Source of the DNA: Teichococcus aestuarii
GTDB lineage: Bacteria > Pseudomonadota > Alphaproteobacteria > Acetobacterales > Acetobacteraceae
Assembly: GCF_003116135.1 (NCBI RefSeq)
Contig: NZ_PDOA01000004.1
Span: 269,366 to 333,365, forward strand
DNA: 64,000 nucleotides
Direction of reading: 5' to 3'
Shown: piece by piece, positions 1 to 11,110 of the stretch
Numbering within the stretch: the first letter of the stretch is position 1
Layout of the letters: each line of letters begins with the position of its first letter
Position numbers and translations under genes: made by a program
The notes under the pieces: model-generated
Told to the model about the DNA's origin: nothing
Seen by the model: only the letters and a program-made list of their open reading frames with translations
The model's database searches: none

Positions 1-2
1 TC

Positions 3-422
3 TCGCTGCGGGCCGTGGCGCGGGCGGCGGGGGTTTCGCACAACGCGCCCTATCGCCACTTCGCCAGCCGCGAGGCGCTGCTGGCCGCGCTGGCGGCGGA
101 AGGCTTCCGGCGGCTGGCCGCGGCGCTGGAGGGGGCGGGGGCAGGCATGGCGGCGCTCGGCCGCGCCTATCTCGGCTTCGCCGAGGCGAACCCGGCGCTC
201 TACCGGCTGATGTTCGGCCAGGGGCCCTCGCGCGCGGCGCATCCCGCGCTGGCCGCCGCCGCCGATGCGGCCTTCGCACCCCTGGCGGCGCGCAGGCCGG
301 ACCGCGCCGCCGCGCTGCGCGCCTGGGCGCTGGTGCACGGCATCGCCCAGCTGCGCGCCGACGGCCACTGGCCGGAACCGGGCGCCGCCCTGGCCGAGGC
401 GGTGCTGCGCGAGGAAGGCTGA
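3..422 (+). CDS. TetR-family transcriptional regulator, 5' end cut by window edge
   Basis: The reading frame is open from the first bases of the window, so the true start lies outside it. The visible N-terminus (ARAAGVSHNAPYRHF) is the second half of a TetR helix-turn-helix, including the recognition helix ending in YRHF. The rest is an alpha-helical ligand-binding domain of about 120 residues of the WHG/TetR_C type, with the pattern ANPALYRLMFG. Proteins of this family are usually one-component repressors that respond to a small molecule. The ligand and targets cannot be told here because the upstream gene is missing. The gene runs towards rlmH and ends 17 bases before it, so the two are convergent. 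Confidence 0.8.
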   Translation, partial: SLRAVARAAGVSHNAPYRHFASREALLAALAAEGFRRLAAALEGAGAGMAALGRAYLGFAEANPALYRLMFGQGPSRAAHPALAAAADAAFAPLAARRPDRAAALRAWALVHGIAQLRADGHWPEPGAALAEAVLREEG

Positions 423-438
423 GGCGGCGGCGCCCTCC

Positions 439-906
439 TCAGGGCCTCCAGGCGCGGTGGTAGGGGTGGCCGGCGCGGATCGCCTGGGCGCGGTAGAGCT
501 GCTCGGCCAACAGGCCGCGCACCAGGAAGTGCGGCCAGGTCATCGGGCCGAGCGAGAGGCGCTGCTCGGCCCGCGCCTGCACCGCGGGGTCCAGCCCCTC
601 GGCGCCGCCGATGAGGAAGGCCAGCGGCCGGCCGCTGCCCTCCCAGCGTTCCAGCAGCGCGGCCAGGCCCTCGCTGTCCGGCATGTGGCCGCCGAGGTCG
701 AGGGCGATGGCGAGCGTGGCCTCGGGCAGGGCGGCGAGCAGGGCCGCCCCCTCCCGGCGCCGCATCTCGGCCGCCGAGCCGCGCGCCTCGGGGATCTCCC
801 GCACCTGCAGGGGCGGCCGCAGCCGCGCATTGTGCTGGGCGAAGAGATCCGCCTCCGGCCCCGGCTTCAGCCGCCCGACGGCGATGAGCAGGGGCGCGCG
901 GCTCAG
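439..906 (-). CDS. rlmH: RlmH, 23S rRNA pseudouridine-1915 N3-methyltransferase
   Basis: RlmH is a SPOUT-class enzyme that methylates pseudouridine 1915 in helix 69 of 23S rRNA on assembled 70S ribosomes. The SAM-binding knot is clear: [10 protein letters not shown], then [24 protein letters not shown] and the family C-terminus HPYHRA. The first ordinary start codon is a GTG at 804, but that would remove the conserved beginning [11 protein letters not shown], which is encoded upstream in the same frame. No ATG, GTG or TTG lies in that upstream part. The best start is a CTG at 904-906 overlapping the rsfS stop as CTGA, with a GGGGAGG ribosome-binding site seven bases before it. A second CTG is at 889-891. 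The gene is last in the obgE-proB-proA-nadD-rsfS-rlmH series, the usual order in alphaproteobacteria. The product is certain and the start is not. Confidence 0.88.
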   Translation of the reverse strand: MSRAPLLIAVGRLKPGPEADLFAQHNARLRPPLQVREIPEARGSAAEMRRREGAALLAALPEATLAIALDLGGHMPDSEGLAALLERWEGSGRPLAFLIGGAEGLDPAVQARAEQRLSLGPMTWPHFLVRGLLAEQLYRAQAIRAGHPYHRAWRP

Positions 907-2156
907 CCGCGGGCCTCCCCGTCATCCGGCTCGTCCGGCTCGTCGGCCTCGTCGGCGTCGAGGATGTCGTCATCCCCGAGCCCGTCCACCAGCTCGCCGG
1001 ACTCCTCCTCCTCCTCGTCCTGCATCCACTCCGCCTCGGTGAGGGAGGGGATGGGCGCCTCCTCCGGCCCGGCCAGGGGGGCGTCGCCGGCGGGCGGGCT
1101 GTCGGGGCCCCACATCTTCTCCAGCCGGTAGTTGGCACGCGCCTCCGGCTTGAAGAGGTGCACGATCAGGTCGCCCGCATCGAGCAGCACCCAGTCCGGC
1201 GAGGTCTCCGTGCGGATGCGGCGGATGCCGTGCTCGGCCAGCGCCTTCTCCAGATGCGTGGCCATCGCCTGGATCTGCCGGTCGGCGAGGCCGGTGGCGA
1301 CGATCATGCGGTCGGCGAAGGCGGCGCGGCTGGCGACGTCCAGCACCACCACATCCTCCGCCTTGTCGTCCTCCAGGCTCTTCACCGCGCTCTGCACGAT
1401 CAGCTCGATCTGCGGCGGGCTGAGCTTGGTGCGCTTCGGCGGCTTGCGCGTCTTCACGGTGGCGGCAGGCTTCGCCTTGGGCTCGGCCTTCTTCGCCGGT
1501 GTCACGGCCTTGCTGGCGGTGGCGCGGGCGGTGTTGGCCTTGGGCGCGGCGGCGCGGGGTGCCCTGGCGGCGGGCGCGGCGCCGCGCGTGGTGCCCTTGG
1601 CCGCGCCGGTGCGCGTGGCGGGCCTGGCCGTGCGGCCGGTGGCAGCCTTGGGCGCGGCGGCGCGGGGCGCCTTGGCGGCGGGTGCGGCGCCGCGCGTGGC
1701 ACCCTTGGCCGCGCCGGTGCGGGGAGCGGACCTGGCCGCGGCGTCGCGGGGCGCCCTGGCGGGGGGAGTGGCGCTGCGCGCGGTGCTCTTGGCCGCGCCG
1801 GTGCGTGAGGCGGGCTTGGCCGTGCGGCTGGTGGCAGCCTTGGGCGCGGTGTCGCGGGAAGGCTGGGCGGCGGCGCCGCGCGGGGCGGGCTTGGCCGCGC
1901 TGGTGCGCGTGGATGGCTTGGCCGCGCTGGCGCGCGCGGCAGGCTTGGCGGCGGCGCCGCGCGGGGTGGGCTTGGCCGCGCTGGCGCGGGCGGGCTTCGC
2001 CGCGGCCGTGCCGGAGCGGGCCGGCCTGTCGGCCGCCTTGGCCGGGGCGGGCTTGCGGGTGGCGCCCTTGGCGGCGGGGCGGCTGGTGCTGCCGGTGCGC
2101 GAGGCCGTGCCGGTCTTGCGGCGGGTCTCGTCCGGGCTCTTCGGGGTGCGGGCTAT
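903..2156 (-). CDS. rsfS: RsfS ribosomal silencing factor with long basic and acidic tails
   Basis: RsfS (Iojap/YbeB) binds uL14 and stops the ribosomal subunits from joining when nutrients are scarce. The family domain covers roughly residues 245-350 ([23 protein letters not shown], then [16 protein letters not shown] with M for the first V, then [15 protein letters not shown] and YRLEKMWG). In front of it are about 230 residues made almost only of Ala, Lys, Arg, Pro, Thr and Ser in AAKP-type repeats, like a histone H1 tail. Behind it is an acidic tail rich in Asp and Glu. The usual family length is 105-150 residues, and this protein is about 417. The frame has no ATG, GTG or TTG after the nadD stop. 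A perfect AGGAGG at 2162-2167 stands five bases before an ATA codon (2154-2156), which I take as the start. The tail may be longer or shorter than this. Confidence 0.85.
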   Translation of the reverse strand: MARTPKSPDETRRKTGTASRTGSTSRPAAKGATRKPAPAKAADRPARSGTAAAKPARASAAKPTPRGAAAKPAARASAAKPSTRTSAAKPAPRGAAAQPSRDTAPKAATSRTAKPASRTGAAKSTARSATPPARAPRDAAARSAPRTGAAKGATRGAAPAAKAPRAAAPKAATGRTARPATRTGAAKGTTRGAAPAARAPRAAAPKANTARATASKAVTPAKKAEPKAKPAATVKTRKPPKRTKLSPPQIELIVQSAVKSLEDDKAEDVVVLDVASRAAFADRMIVATGLADRQIQAMATHLEKALAEHGIRRIRTETSPDWVLLDAGDLIVHLFKPEARANYRLEKMWGPDSPPAGDAPLAGPEEAPIPSLTEAEWMQDEEEEESGELVDGLGDDDILDADEADEPDEPDDGEARG

Positions 2157-2238
2157 GGCGGCCTCCTGTCGTGCTTTATCGCGTCTTGTAGGGCGTGGCC
2201 CCCATCGGGGGCCAGCAATCCGTCCGTCGGGAGGGCTG

Positions 2239-2883
2239 TCAGCCCGTCCCTGTGATGTCGTGGCCGGCGCGGCGGAGGGCCGTCGCGCTGGCGGGGTGTT
2301 CGCGGGCCGGCACCAGGCTCCAGCCCGCATGCGGATGGCCGCCCGGCGCCAGCAGCGCCCCTGGCAGCCGGCGGTGCCGCCGCAGCGTGCTGGCGGCGGC
2401 GCCGCGCAGCGCCCGGTCCGTCCAGCCCGGTCGCGGCAGCACCGCGATCGGCGTCCGCGCCGCCAGGGCGCGCCAGCGCCGCCAGCGCGGCAACTGCCAG
2501 AGATTGTCCGCGCCGATGATCCAGACGAAGCGCACACGCGGGAACAACCGTTGCAGCCGGGCCAGGGTTCGCGCGCTGTAGCGCTGGCCGATCGCCGCCT
2601 CCAGCCCGGTGGCGACGACCCGCACCCCGTCGGCGATGGCCTCGGCCGAGGCCAGCCGCCGCGTGAAGGGCGCCATACCGGCGCGCGGCTTCAGCGGGTT
2701 GCCGGGCGAGACCAGCAGCCACACCTGGTCCAGCCGCAGCGCGCGGCGCGCCTGCTCGGCCACGTGGCGGTGGCCGTCATGCGCCGGGTTGAAGCTGCCG
2801 CCCAGCAGGCCGATGCGCCGCCGCCGCCCGTCGCCATGCGGCCCCGGCGCGGCGAGGCCGGCGGGAGAGGGAAGCCGGTTCAG
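2239..2883 (-). CDS. nadD: NadD, nicotinate-mononucleotide adenylyltransferase
   Basis: NadD adenylates nicotinate mononucleotide to deamido-NAD in NAD synthesis. The nucleotidyltransferase signature [11 protein letters not shown] is at residues 28-38. It is followed by SPGNPLKP, the [10 protein letters not shown] core and a SARTLARL stretch near the C-terminal ATP-binding region. No ATG, GTG or TTG lies between the proA stop and this signature. The only reasonable candidate is a CTG at 2881-2883 that overlaps the proA stop as CTGA and gives a 214-residue protein, a normal family length. No strong ribosome-binding site is seen, so translation may be coupled to proA. A later in-frame GTG would remove the nucleotide-binding motif and can be excluded. 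Confidence 0.9.
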   Translation of the reverse strand: MNRLPSPAGLAAPGPHGDGRRRRIGLLGGSFNPAHDGHRHVAEQARRALRLDQVWLLVSPGNPLKPRAGMAPFTRRLASAEAIADGVRVVATGLEAAIGQRYSARTLARLQRLFPRVRFVWIIGADNLWQLPRWRRWRALAARTPIAVLPRPGWTDRALRGAAASTLRRHRRLPGALLAPGGHPHAGWSLVPAREHPASATALRRAGHDITGTG

Positions 2884-4139
2884 GGCCGGGTCTGCCCTGT
2901 GCCCAGCACCTGGTAGCGGTAGGTGCAGAGCTGCTCCAGCCCGACCGGCCCGCGCGCATGCATCCGCCCCGTGGCGATGCCGATCTCGGCGCCGAAGCCG
3001 AACTCGCCGCCGTCGCAGAACTGGGTGGAGGCGTTCCAGAGGCCGACGGCGGAGTCGAGGCCGTCGAGGAACCGGGTGGCCACCGCCGCATCCTCGGTGA
3101 TGATGGCCTCGGTGTGCTCGCTGCCATGCCGGCGGATATGCGCCAGCGCGTCCTCCACCCCGTCCACCACGGCGATGGAGAGGATGGCGTCCAGCCACTC
3201 GGTGCCGAAATCGGCCTCGGTGGCGGGTGGCAGGCCGGGGAGGATGGCGCGGGCGCGCTCATCGGCGCGGAAGTCGCAGCCCAGCGCGCGTAGGTCTTCC
3301 ACCAGCAGCGGCAGCAGGGCAGGGGCGATGGCGGCGTCGATCAGCAGTGTCTCGGTGGCGCCGCAGACGCCGGTGCGGCGCATCTTGGCATTGGCCAGCA
3401 CGGCGCGCGCCATGGCGGGGTCGGCGGCGGCGTGGATGTAGGTGTGGTTCAGCCCCTCGGCATGGGCCAGCACCGGCACCCGCGCCTCCTGCATCACCCG
3501 CGTCACCAGCCCCTTGCCGCCGCGCGGGATGATGAGGTCGATCAGCCCCGCCGCGCCGAGCATGGCGCCGACGAAGGCGCGGTCCTGGGTGGGGGCCATC
3601 TGCACCGTGGCCTCGGGCAGCCCGGCCGAGCGCAGCCCCTCCACGATGCAGGCATGGATGGCGGCGGCCGAGCGCGCGCCCTCGCTGCCGCCGCGCAGCA
3701 GCACCGCCGAGCCGGCCTTCAGGCAGAGCCCGGCGGCATCGGCCGTCACGTTCGGGCGGCTCTCGTAGATCATGCCGATGACGCCGAGCGGCTGCGCCAC
3801 GCGGCGGATGACGAGGCCGTTGGGGCGCGTCCACTCGGCCAGCACGCGGCCCGCCGGGTCGGGCAGGGCGGCGATCTCCTCCAGCCCCTGGGCCATGGCC
3901 TCCACCCGCGCCGGGTTCAGCGTCAGCCGGTCGCGGAAGGAACTGGCGAGGTCGGGCGCGGCGGCGAGGTCGGCGGCGTTGGCGGCCAGGATGTCTGTCA
4001 GTCGGGCGCGCAGGGCGGCGGCGGCGGCGCGCAGCGCCGCGTCCTTCGACGGTCGGTCCGCCCGCGCCAGCCGGGTGGCGGCCGCGCGGGCCGCCTGGGC
4101 GACAGGGAGGATCGGGTTCGTCATCGCGTCCACGGTCAT
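2880..4139 (-). CDS. proA: ProA, gamma-glutamyl phosphate reductase
   Basis: ProA is the NADPH-dependent reductase that turns gamma-glutamyl phosphate into glutamate semialdehyde, the second step of proline synthesis. The 419-residue protein has the expected length and aldehyde-dehydrogenase-like fold. Visible motifs are [18 protein letters not shown], the nucleotide-binding [19 protein letters not shown], and the catalytic cysteine 259 in [13 protein letters not shown]. The ATG start gives MTVDAMTNP; a second ATG five codons later is also possible. It lies 68 bases after proB in the same direction, separated by a hairpin repeat, and its stop overlaps the probable nadD start. Confidence 0.97.
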   Translation of the reverse strand: MTVDAMTNPILPVAQAARAAATRLARADRPSKDAALRAAAAALRARLTDILAANAADLAAAPDLASSFRDRLTLNPARVEAMAQGLEEIAALPDPAGRVLAEWTRPNGLVIRRVAQPLGVIGMIYESRPNVTADAAGLCLKAGSAVLLRGGSEGARSAAAIHACIVEGLRSAGLPEATVQMAPTQDRAFVGAMLGAAGLIDLIIPRGGKGLVTRVMQEARVPVLAHAEGLNHTYIHAAADPAMARAVLANAKMRRTGVCGATETLLIDAAIAPALLPLLVEDLRALGCDFRADERARAILPGLPPATEADFGTEWLDAILSIAVVDGVEDALAHIRRHGSEHTEAIITEDAAVATRFLDGLDSAVGLWNASTQFCDGGEFGFGAEIGIATGRMHARGPVGLEQLCTYRYQVLGTGQTRP

Positions 4140-4157
4140 GCGTTCCTTGGGGCTCGG

Positions 4158-4207
4158 AAGGCCAGGGGAGAAGGAATTCTCCCCCGGACCCCCTCATCTT
4201 TTTTCTG

Positions 4208-4209
<2 letters not shown>
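4158..4209. repeat. Dispersed hairpin repeat, copy A (proB-proA gap)
   Basis: The gap between proB and proA contains an 8-bp perfect stem (GGGGAGAA with TTCTCCCC, positions 4165-4184) around a GGAA loop. It is followed by CCCCCTCAT and a run of six T before CTGTC. A second copy at 53832-53891 has the same flanks, the same GGAA loop and a stem shortened by one matching dinucleotide on each side. The plus-strand reading looks like a terminator, although the genes here run on the minus strand. It may be a mobile palindromic repeat rather than an operon terminator. Confidence 0.65.
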
Positions 4210-6402
<2,193 letters not shown>

Positions 6403-6428
6403 CTATCCGGCTCGCGGAGGCGCGCGTG

Positions 6429-6698
6429 TTACTCGGCGGCCTGCGGCAGCGGCTCGACGGAGACGTGGACGCGGCCCTCGGCGCGGCGGGTGAACTTCAC
6501 CTTGCCCTCGATGGCGGCGTGGATCGAGTGGGTGCGGCCGACGAGCACGTTGGTGCCCGGGACCATCTTCGTGCCGCGCTGGGTGACGATGATGTTGCCG
6601 GCCAGCACGTGCTCGCCGCCGAACTTCTTCACGCCAAGCCGCTTACCAGCAGAGTCGCGCCCGTTGCGGGAGGAGCCGCCGGCCTTTTTGTGCGCCAT
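6429..6698 (-). CDS. rpmA: Ribosomal protein bL27
   Basis: bL27 sits next to the peptidyl-transferase centre, with its N-terminal tail reaching the tRNA ends. The 89-residue protein starts [16 protein letters not shown], the direct form without the cleaved extension known from Firmicutes. The conserved stretch [17 protein letters not shown] is present. It follows rplU by 26 bases and is closed by a hairpin terminator. Confidence 0.98.
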   Translation of the reverse strand: MAHKKAGGSSRNGRDSAGKRLGVKKFGGEHVLAGNIIVTQRGTKMVPGTNVLVGRTHSIHAAIEGKVKFTRRAEGRVHVSVEPLPQAAE

Positions 6699-6724
6699 GG
6701 TTGGTGTCTCCTAAGACTGTCTGT

Positions 6725-7042
6725 TCAGGCCGCAGCGATGCCGGCGATGCGCAGCACGGTCTGGTGCTGGCGGTGGCCGTTCTTGCGGCGGCTGTTCTGC
6801 CGGCGGCGCTTCTTGAAGATGATGACCTTGTCACCGCGCTTGTGCTCGACAACCGTGGCGGTGACGCTGGCGCCGGCCACGATGGGCGCGCCGATCGTCA
6901 GCCCGGCCTCGCCGGAGATGGCCAGGACATCCTGGAAGGTGATGGTCTGGCCGGGTTCGGCCTCCAGCTTCTCGACGATCAGCACGGCGTCCGGGGTGAC
7001 GCGGTACTGCTTGCCGCCGGTGCGGATCACTGCGTAGGTCAT
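6725..7042 (-). CDS. rplU: Ribosomal protein bL21
   Basis: bL21 binds 23S rRNA in the large subunit. The 105-residue product begins [15 protein letters not shown] and carries the RNA-binding basic stretch [16 protein letters not shown] chose the ATG at 7042 because it matches the conserved family start; the open frame continues upstream without homology. It is the first gene of the rplU-rpmA pair. The 228 bases between it and the tRNA-Ser gene must hold its promoter, but I cannot name the -35 and -10 elements with confidence. Confidence 0.97.
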   Translation of the reverse strand: MTYAVIRTGGKQYRVTPDAVLIVEKLEAEPGQTITFQDVLAISGEAGLTIGAPIVAGASVTATVVEHKRGDKVIIFKKRRRQNSRRKNGHRQHQTVLRIAGIAAA

Positions 7043-7270
7043 GGGGCGCCCTGAAAAAGCTCTGCCGTACTGGCCTGATCTGAAACGATGGTCGGCCGAG
7101 AAACGGCCATCGGCGCGACACGAGGCCTCGCCGGGAGGAGGGGCGTATAGCCCCGGGGGGTCGGGGGAGTCAACGCGGCGGGGCGGATTCGACGAATTTC
7201 CCCGCAAGTCTGCGTTGCGTCCGGCGTGAAGCCCCTCTATACCCCGCCCGCCTGACGACCGAGGCGCCGC

Positions 7271-7360
<90 letters not shown>

Positions 7361-7563
7361 TTCCCCCCCCGCCAGCATCTCTCGCCTTGCCGGCCTCCGA
7401 CTGCGCCCATCCTCTTCCGGGCCTGCGTGCGAGCGCAGAGGGAAGGGTGAAGCCGGACAGGCGGGGCCATGGATATGCTTATCCCTCCGCCCTCTTACCT
7501 ATTGTTACCGACGCGCCGCGCTCCCCGCCGTAACATCCTCGCGGATCATCAGCGCGAGATGCC

Positions 7564-7761
7564 ATGCCACGCTTTCGATGCCTCGCCCTCCTGCTGCTCC
7601 TCGGCGGCTGCGCCGCCTCGGGAGAGCTGGAGATGACGGAGGAGCCGGACCGGGACGGCATCCTGGTCGGCGGGGAGACCGATCCCTGGCGGTACCGGCC
7701 CTACCGCGGGCAGGACGATGCCGCGCTCCTGCCCTATGTGCGCTACAGCCGGCCCTTCTGA
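7564..7761 (+). CDS. Small putative lipoprotein
   Basis: The 65-residue product has a short basic start (MPRFR), a hydrophobic leucine run and a lipobox LLGGC with the cysteine at residue 16, so signal peptidase II cleavage and membrane anchoring are predicted. The mature part is acidic and then aromatic (DPWRYRPYRG and the C-terminal VRYSRPF). No family is recognised. It lies between tRNA-Ser and the convergent mnh operon. Confidence rests on the clean lipobox, as the length alone would not be convincing. Confidence 0.6.
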   Translation: MPRFRCLALLLLLGGCAASGELEMTEEPDRDGILVGGETDPWRYRPYRGQDDAALLPYVRYSRPF

Positions 7762-7779
7762 GCGGCGCGGCGCCGGCGG

Positions 7780-8157
7780 TCAGGGCTTGCGGCGGGCACG
7801 CTGCTCCAGCGGCTTCTTGGCCCGGCCGATCTCGGCCGCCAGCGCCCCGTCATCGTCGAGGCCGGGCGCCAGGGCGCCCGAGACGAAGGCGGCGCGCCCG
7901 AGCAGATGCCCCGAGATGGGGATGGTCAGCAGCAGGAAGAGGATGGCGCAGAGCCCGACCAGCGTGGCGTCCGTCCGCTGCAATTCCAGCACCACGCCCA
8001 GGATCACGAAGCCGGCGCCGAGCGTGCCGGCCTTGGTGGCCGCGTGCATGCGCTGGAACGGGTCGGCGAAGCGCAGCACGCCGAGGGCGGCGGCGAAGAG
8101 GAACACCACGCCCAGGAACTTGGCGGCCAGCGCCAGGAGAAGCAGCAGGGTGGTCAT
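7780..8157 (-). CDS. mnhG: Mrp/Mnh cation-proton antiporter subunit G
   Basis: Subunit G of the multi-subunit Na+/H+ (or K+/H+) antiporter. The 125-residue protein has three membrane helices and the family pattern GVLRFADPFQRMHAATKAGTLG. The C-terminal cytoplasmic tail is charged. The ATG at 8157 overlaps the mnhF stop by four bases. It is the last gene of the seven-gene minus-strand operon. Confidence 0.95.
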   Translation of the reverse strand: MTTLLLLLALAAKFLGVVFLFAAALGVLRFADPFQRMHAATKAGTLGAGFVILGVVLELQRTDATLVGLCAILFLLLTIPISGHLLGRAAFVSGALAPGLDDDGALAAEIGRAKKPLEQRARRKP

Positions 8158-8447
8158 CCGCGTGGCCCCTTCTTGCGCTCCAGGAAGGCGGCCAGGGCGC
8201 AGGTGGCGACGAAGCTGATCAGCGAGATGCCGAAGGCCACGTCCAGGAATTCGCGCCGCAGGGTGACGGAGGCGACCAGCGCGGCGATGGCCACGGCCAG
8301 GCCGGTCAGCATGTCGAGCGCCACGAAGCGGTCGGCATAGCCGGGGCCGTTCAGCATGCGGATGCAGGCCATGCCGAGCGGGACCATCAGCAGCAGGATG
8401 AGCGCCGTCGAGAGCCAGTCGAACAGGGAGGAGAGCGTGGCCATCAT
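8154..8447 (-). CDS. mnhF: Mrp/Mnh antiporter subunit F
   Basis: This is a 97-residue protein with three predicted membrane helices. It has the conserved GPGYADRFVALDMLTG stretch and an acidic residue in the second helix, typical of MnhF/MrpF. It overlaps mnhG at its end and mnhE at its start by four bases each (ATGA), which suggests coupled translation to keep subunit ratios. Confidence 0.95.
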   Translation of the reverse strand: MMATLSSLFDWLSTALILLLMVPLGMACIRMLNGPGYADRFVALDMLTGLAVAIAALVASVTLRREFLDVAFGISLISFVATCALAAFLERKKGPRG

Positions 8448-8791
8448 CCTTCGATCCTCCGGATCCTGTCTTCAAAGGCGGTGCGGATGCCGGCGATGAT
8501 CTCCTCCGGCGCCGTGATGTCCAGAGCGTGGATATAGAGGGTGCGGCGGTCCTCGCTGACATGCAGCGAGCAGGTGCCGGGCGTCAGCGTGATGAGGTTG
8601 GCCAGCATGGCCGTGCCGAACTCCGTCCGCAGCGCGATGGGGTAGGCGATGATGCCGGAGCGCATCCGCGGGTCGCGCGCGAAGGCGAGCCGGGCGACGA
8701 AGACCGAGGACTTCACCAGCTCCGCCAGGAACACCACCGCGAGCACCGCCATGCCGGCCAGGCGGGGCGGGGAGAGCAGGCGCAGGCTCAT
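8444..8791 (-). CDS. mnhE: Mrp/Mnh antiporter subunit E
   Basis: This is a 115-residue protein with one or two N-terminal membrane helices and the family core RTEFGTAMLANLITLTPGT, then a cytoplasmic domain with LYIHALDI. It is at the short end for MnhE (often near 160 residues), because the extra N-terminal helices seen in some homologues are missing. The ATG at 8791 overlaps the mnhD stop (ATGA). The open frame extends far upstream without homology, antisense to nothing useful, so this start is preferred. Confidence 0.93.
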   Translation of the reverse strand: MSLRLLSPPRLAGMAVLAVVFLAELVKSSVFVARLAFARDPRMRSGIIAYPIALRTEFGTAMLANLITLTPGTCSLHVSEDRRTLYIHALDITAPEEIIAGIRTAFEDRIRRIEG

Positions 8792-10319
8792 GGGCGCGGC
8801 TCCGCCATCGCGCCGCCCTCCGCCGGCACCGCGCCCAGCACGGCGGCGATGTAGTCGGACGGGTCGACCAGCGCCTGCGCGGCGGACTGGGCATAGGCCA
8901 CGAAGGGCTCCGCCTGCAGGCCGATCGCCACCGTCACCGCCGCCAGCAGCGCGATGGCCGCCAGCATCGGCGCCGGCACGGCGCGGGCGGTGGGGCGCGG
9001 CATCAGCGGGTCCTTCCAGAAGGCTTCCATCCAGATCTTGGTCATGGAGTAGAGGGTCAGGATGCCGGTCACCAGCGCCACGGCCGCCAGCCAGCCCTGG
9101 CCGCCGCGGAAGCTGGCGTCGATCACCATGAACTTGGCCCAGAAGCCGGAGAGCGGCGGGATGCCGCCGAGCGAGAGGGCGGGCACCAGGAACAGCGCCG
9201 CCAGCAGCGGGCTGCGCCGCATCAGCCCGCCGCTCTGGCGCAGGTCGAAGGTGCCGGAGGCGCGGTGGATGGCGCCCGCCAGCAGGAACAGGTTCGCCTT
9301 CACCACGATGTGGTGGATGATGTAGAAGATGCCGCCCGCCAGCGCCGCCGGCGTCGCCACCGCCAGCCCCAGCAGCATGTAGCCGATCTGGCTGACGATG
9401 TGGAACGACAGGATGCGGCGCACATCCCACTGCACCGCCGCGCCGAACACGCCGAACAGCATGGTGCAGGCCGCCATCACCGCCAGGATCTCGCGCAGGC
9501 CGCTGCCCTCCACCGTGAAGATCAGGGTGAAGACGCGGAAGCAGGCATAGACGCCGACCTTGGTCAGCAGCCCGGCGAAGATCGCGGCCACCGTGATCGA
9601 GGCGGTGTGGTAGGAGGCGGGCAGCCAGAAGAACAGCGGGAAGTAGCCCGCCTTGATGCCGAAGCCGCAGAGCAGCAGCAGCGCCGATATGGTGAGCGTC
9701 AGCGACGGCCCGGCCTGCGGCAGCACCACCGCGAGGTCGGCCATGTTGAGCGTGCCGGCGACGCCGTAGAGCAGCGCCACGGCCATCAGGAAGATCAGCG
9801 TCGAGAACAGGTTGAGGACGGCGTATTTCAGCACGCCGTCGAGCTGCGCGCGGGTGCGGCCGATGACCAGCAGCCCCATCGCGGTGATCAGCATCACCTC
9901 GAACCAGACATAGAGGTTGAAGATGTCGCCGGTGAGGAAGGCGCCGTTCACGCCGGCCAGCATGCCGTGGAACAGCGGGTGGAAGCCCGCCCGCTCCTCG
10001 CGCCGGCGGATGTCGGCCTGGCCGAACAGCCAGGTGGCGAAGGCCATCAGCCCGGTGATGGCGGCCATGGCGGCGCTGAAGCGGTCGGCCACGAAGCTGA
10101 CGCCGAAGGGCGCCGCCCAGCCGCCGAACTGCACGGCCTGCACCCCCTCCGCCCGCACCTGCCACAGCAGCAGCAGGGTGGCGGCGAACATCAGCAGCAC
10201 GCCGGCGGCGGAGATGGCGCGCTGCGCGGCCAGCCGCTGCCAGCAGCAGGCCGCCAGCGCCGCCGTGGCCAGCGGGATGGCCACCGGCCACAGCACGGCC
10301 TGCGCCAGGAGCATGCCGC

Positions 10320-10323
<4 letters not shown>
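8788..10323 (-). CDS. mnhD: Mrp/Mnh antiporter subunit D (proton-channel-like)
   Basis: This 511-residue polytopic protein belongs to the same family as NuoN/NuoM of complex I. It has about 14 membrane segments. Conserved features include the glutamate in YVWFEVMLI, the lysine in FGIKAGYFPLFFWLP, HTASITVAAIFAGLLTKVGVYA, and RRILSFHIVSQIGYM. In Mrp complexes subunit D, with A, forms the ion-translocating module. It is coupled to its neighbours by short overlaps. Confidence 0.96.
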
Positions 10324-10699
<376 letters not shown>

Positions 10700-10703
<4 letters not shown>

Positions 10704-11110
10704 GCCTCGGGCTGTTCCTCGTAGAAGCGCAGGATCAGGGCGAGGATGCCGCCCAGCACCGCCAGATAGACGCCGATGTCGAAGGCCAGCGCCGTGCCGC
10801 TGTGGAAGTCGCCGGCGTGGAACCACCAGTGCGCCAGGAAGGAGCCGCGGTTGACCAGCCCCGGCAGGCCGCTGAGCAGCGCCAGCACCAGCCCCGCGCC
10901 CATCAGCGCCACGGGATGGACGCGCACCATGCGGCGCGCCGCCTGCACCCCGTCGGCCATCGCCAGGATGGCGAAGCCCGCCGCCGCCATCAGCCCGCCG
11001 ACGAAGCCGCCGCCCGGGTCGTTGTGGCCGCGGTAGAGGATGTAGAGCGAGACCACCAGCATCAGCGCGAACAGGAAGCGCGAGAAGGCGGAGAGGATGA
11101 GCGAGTTCAT
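10700..11110 (-). CDS. mnhB: Mrp/Mnh antiporter subunit B
   Basis: This is a 136-residue membrane protein with the family signature YRGHNDPGGGFVGGLMAA and a second conserved block GTALAFDIGVYLAVLGG. Subunits A and B are separate here, not fused as in some alphaproteobacterial Pha systems. It overlaps mnhA and mnhC by four bases each. Confidence 0.95.
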
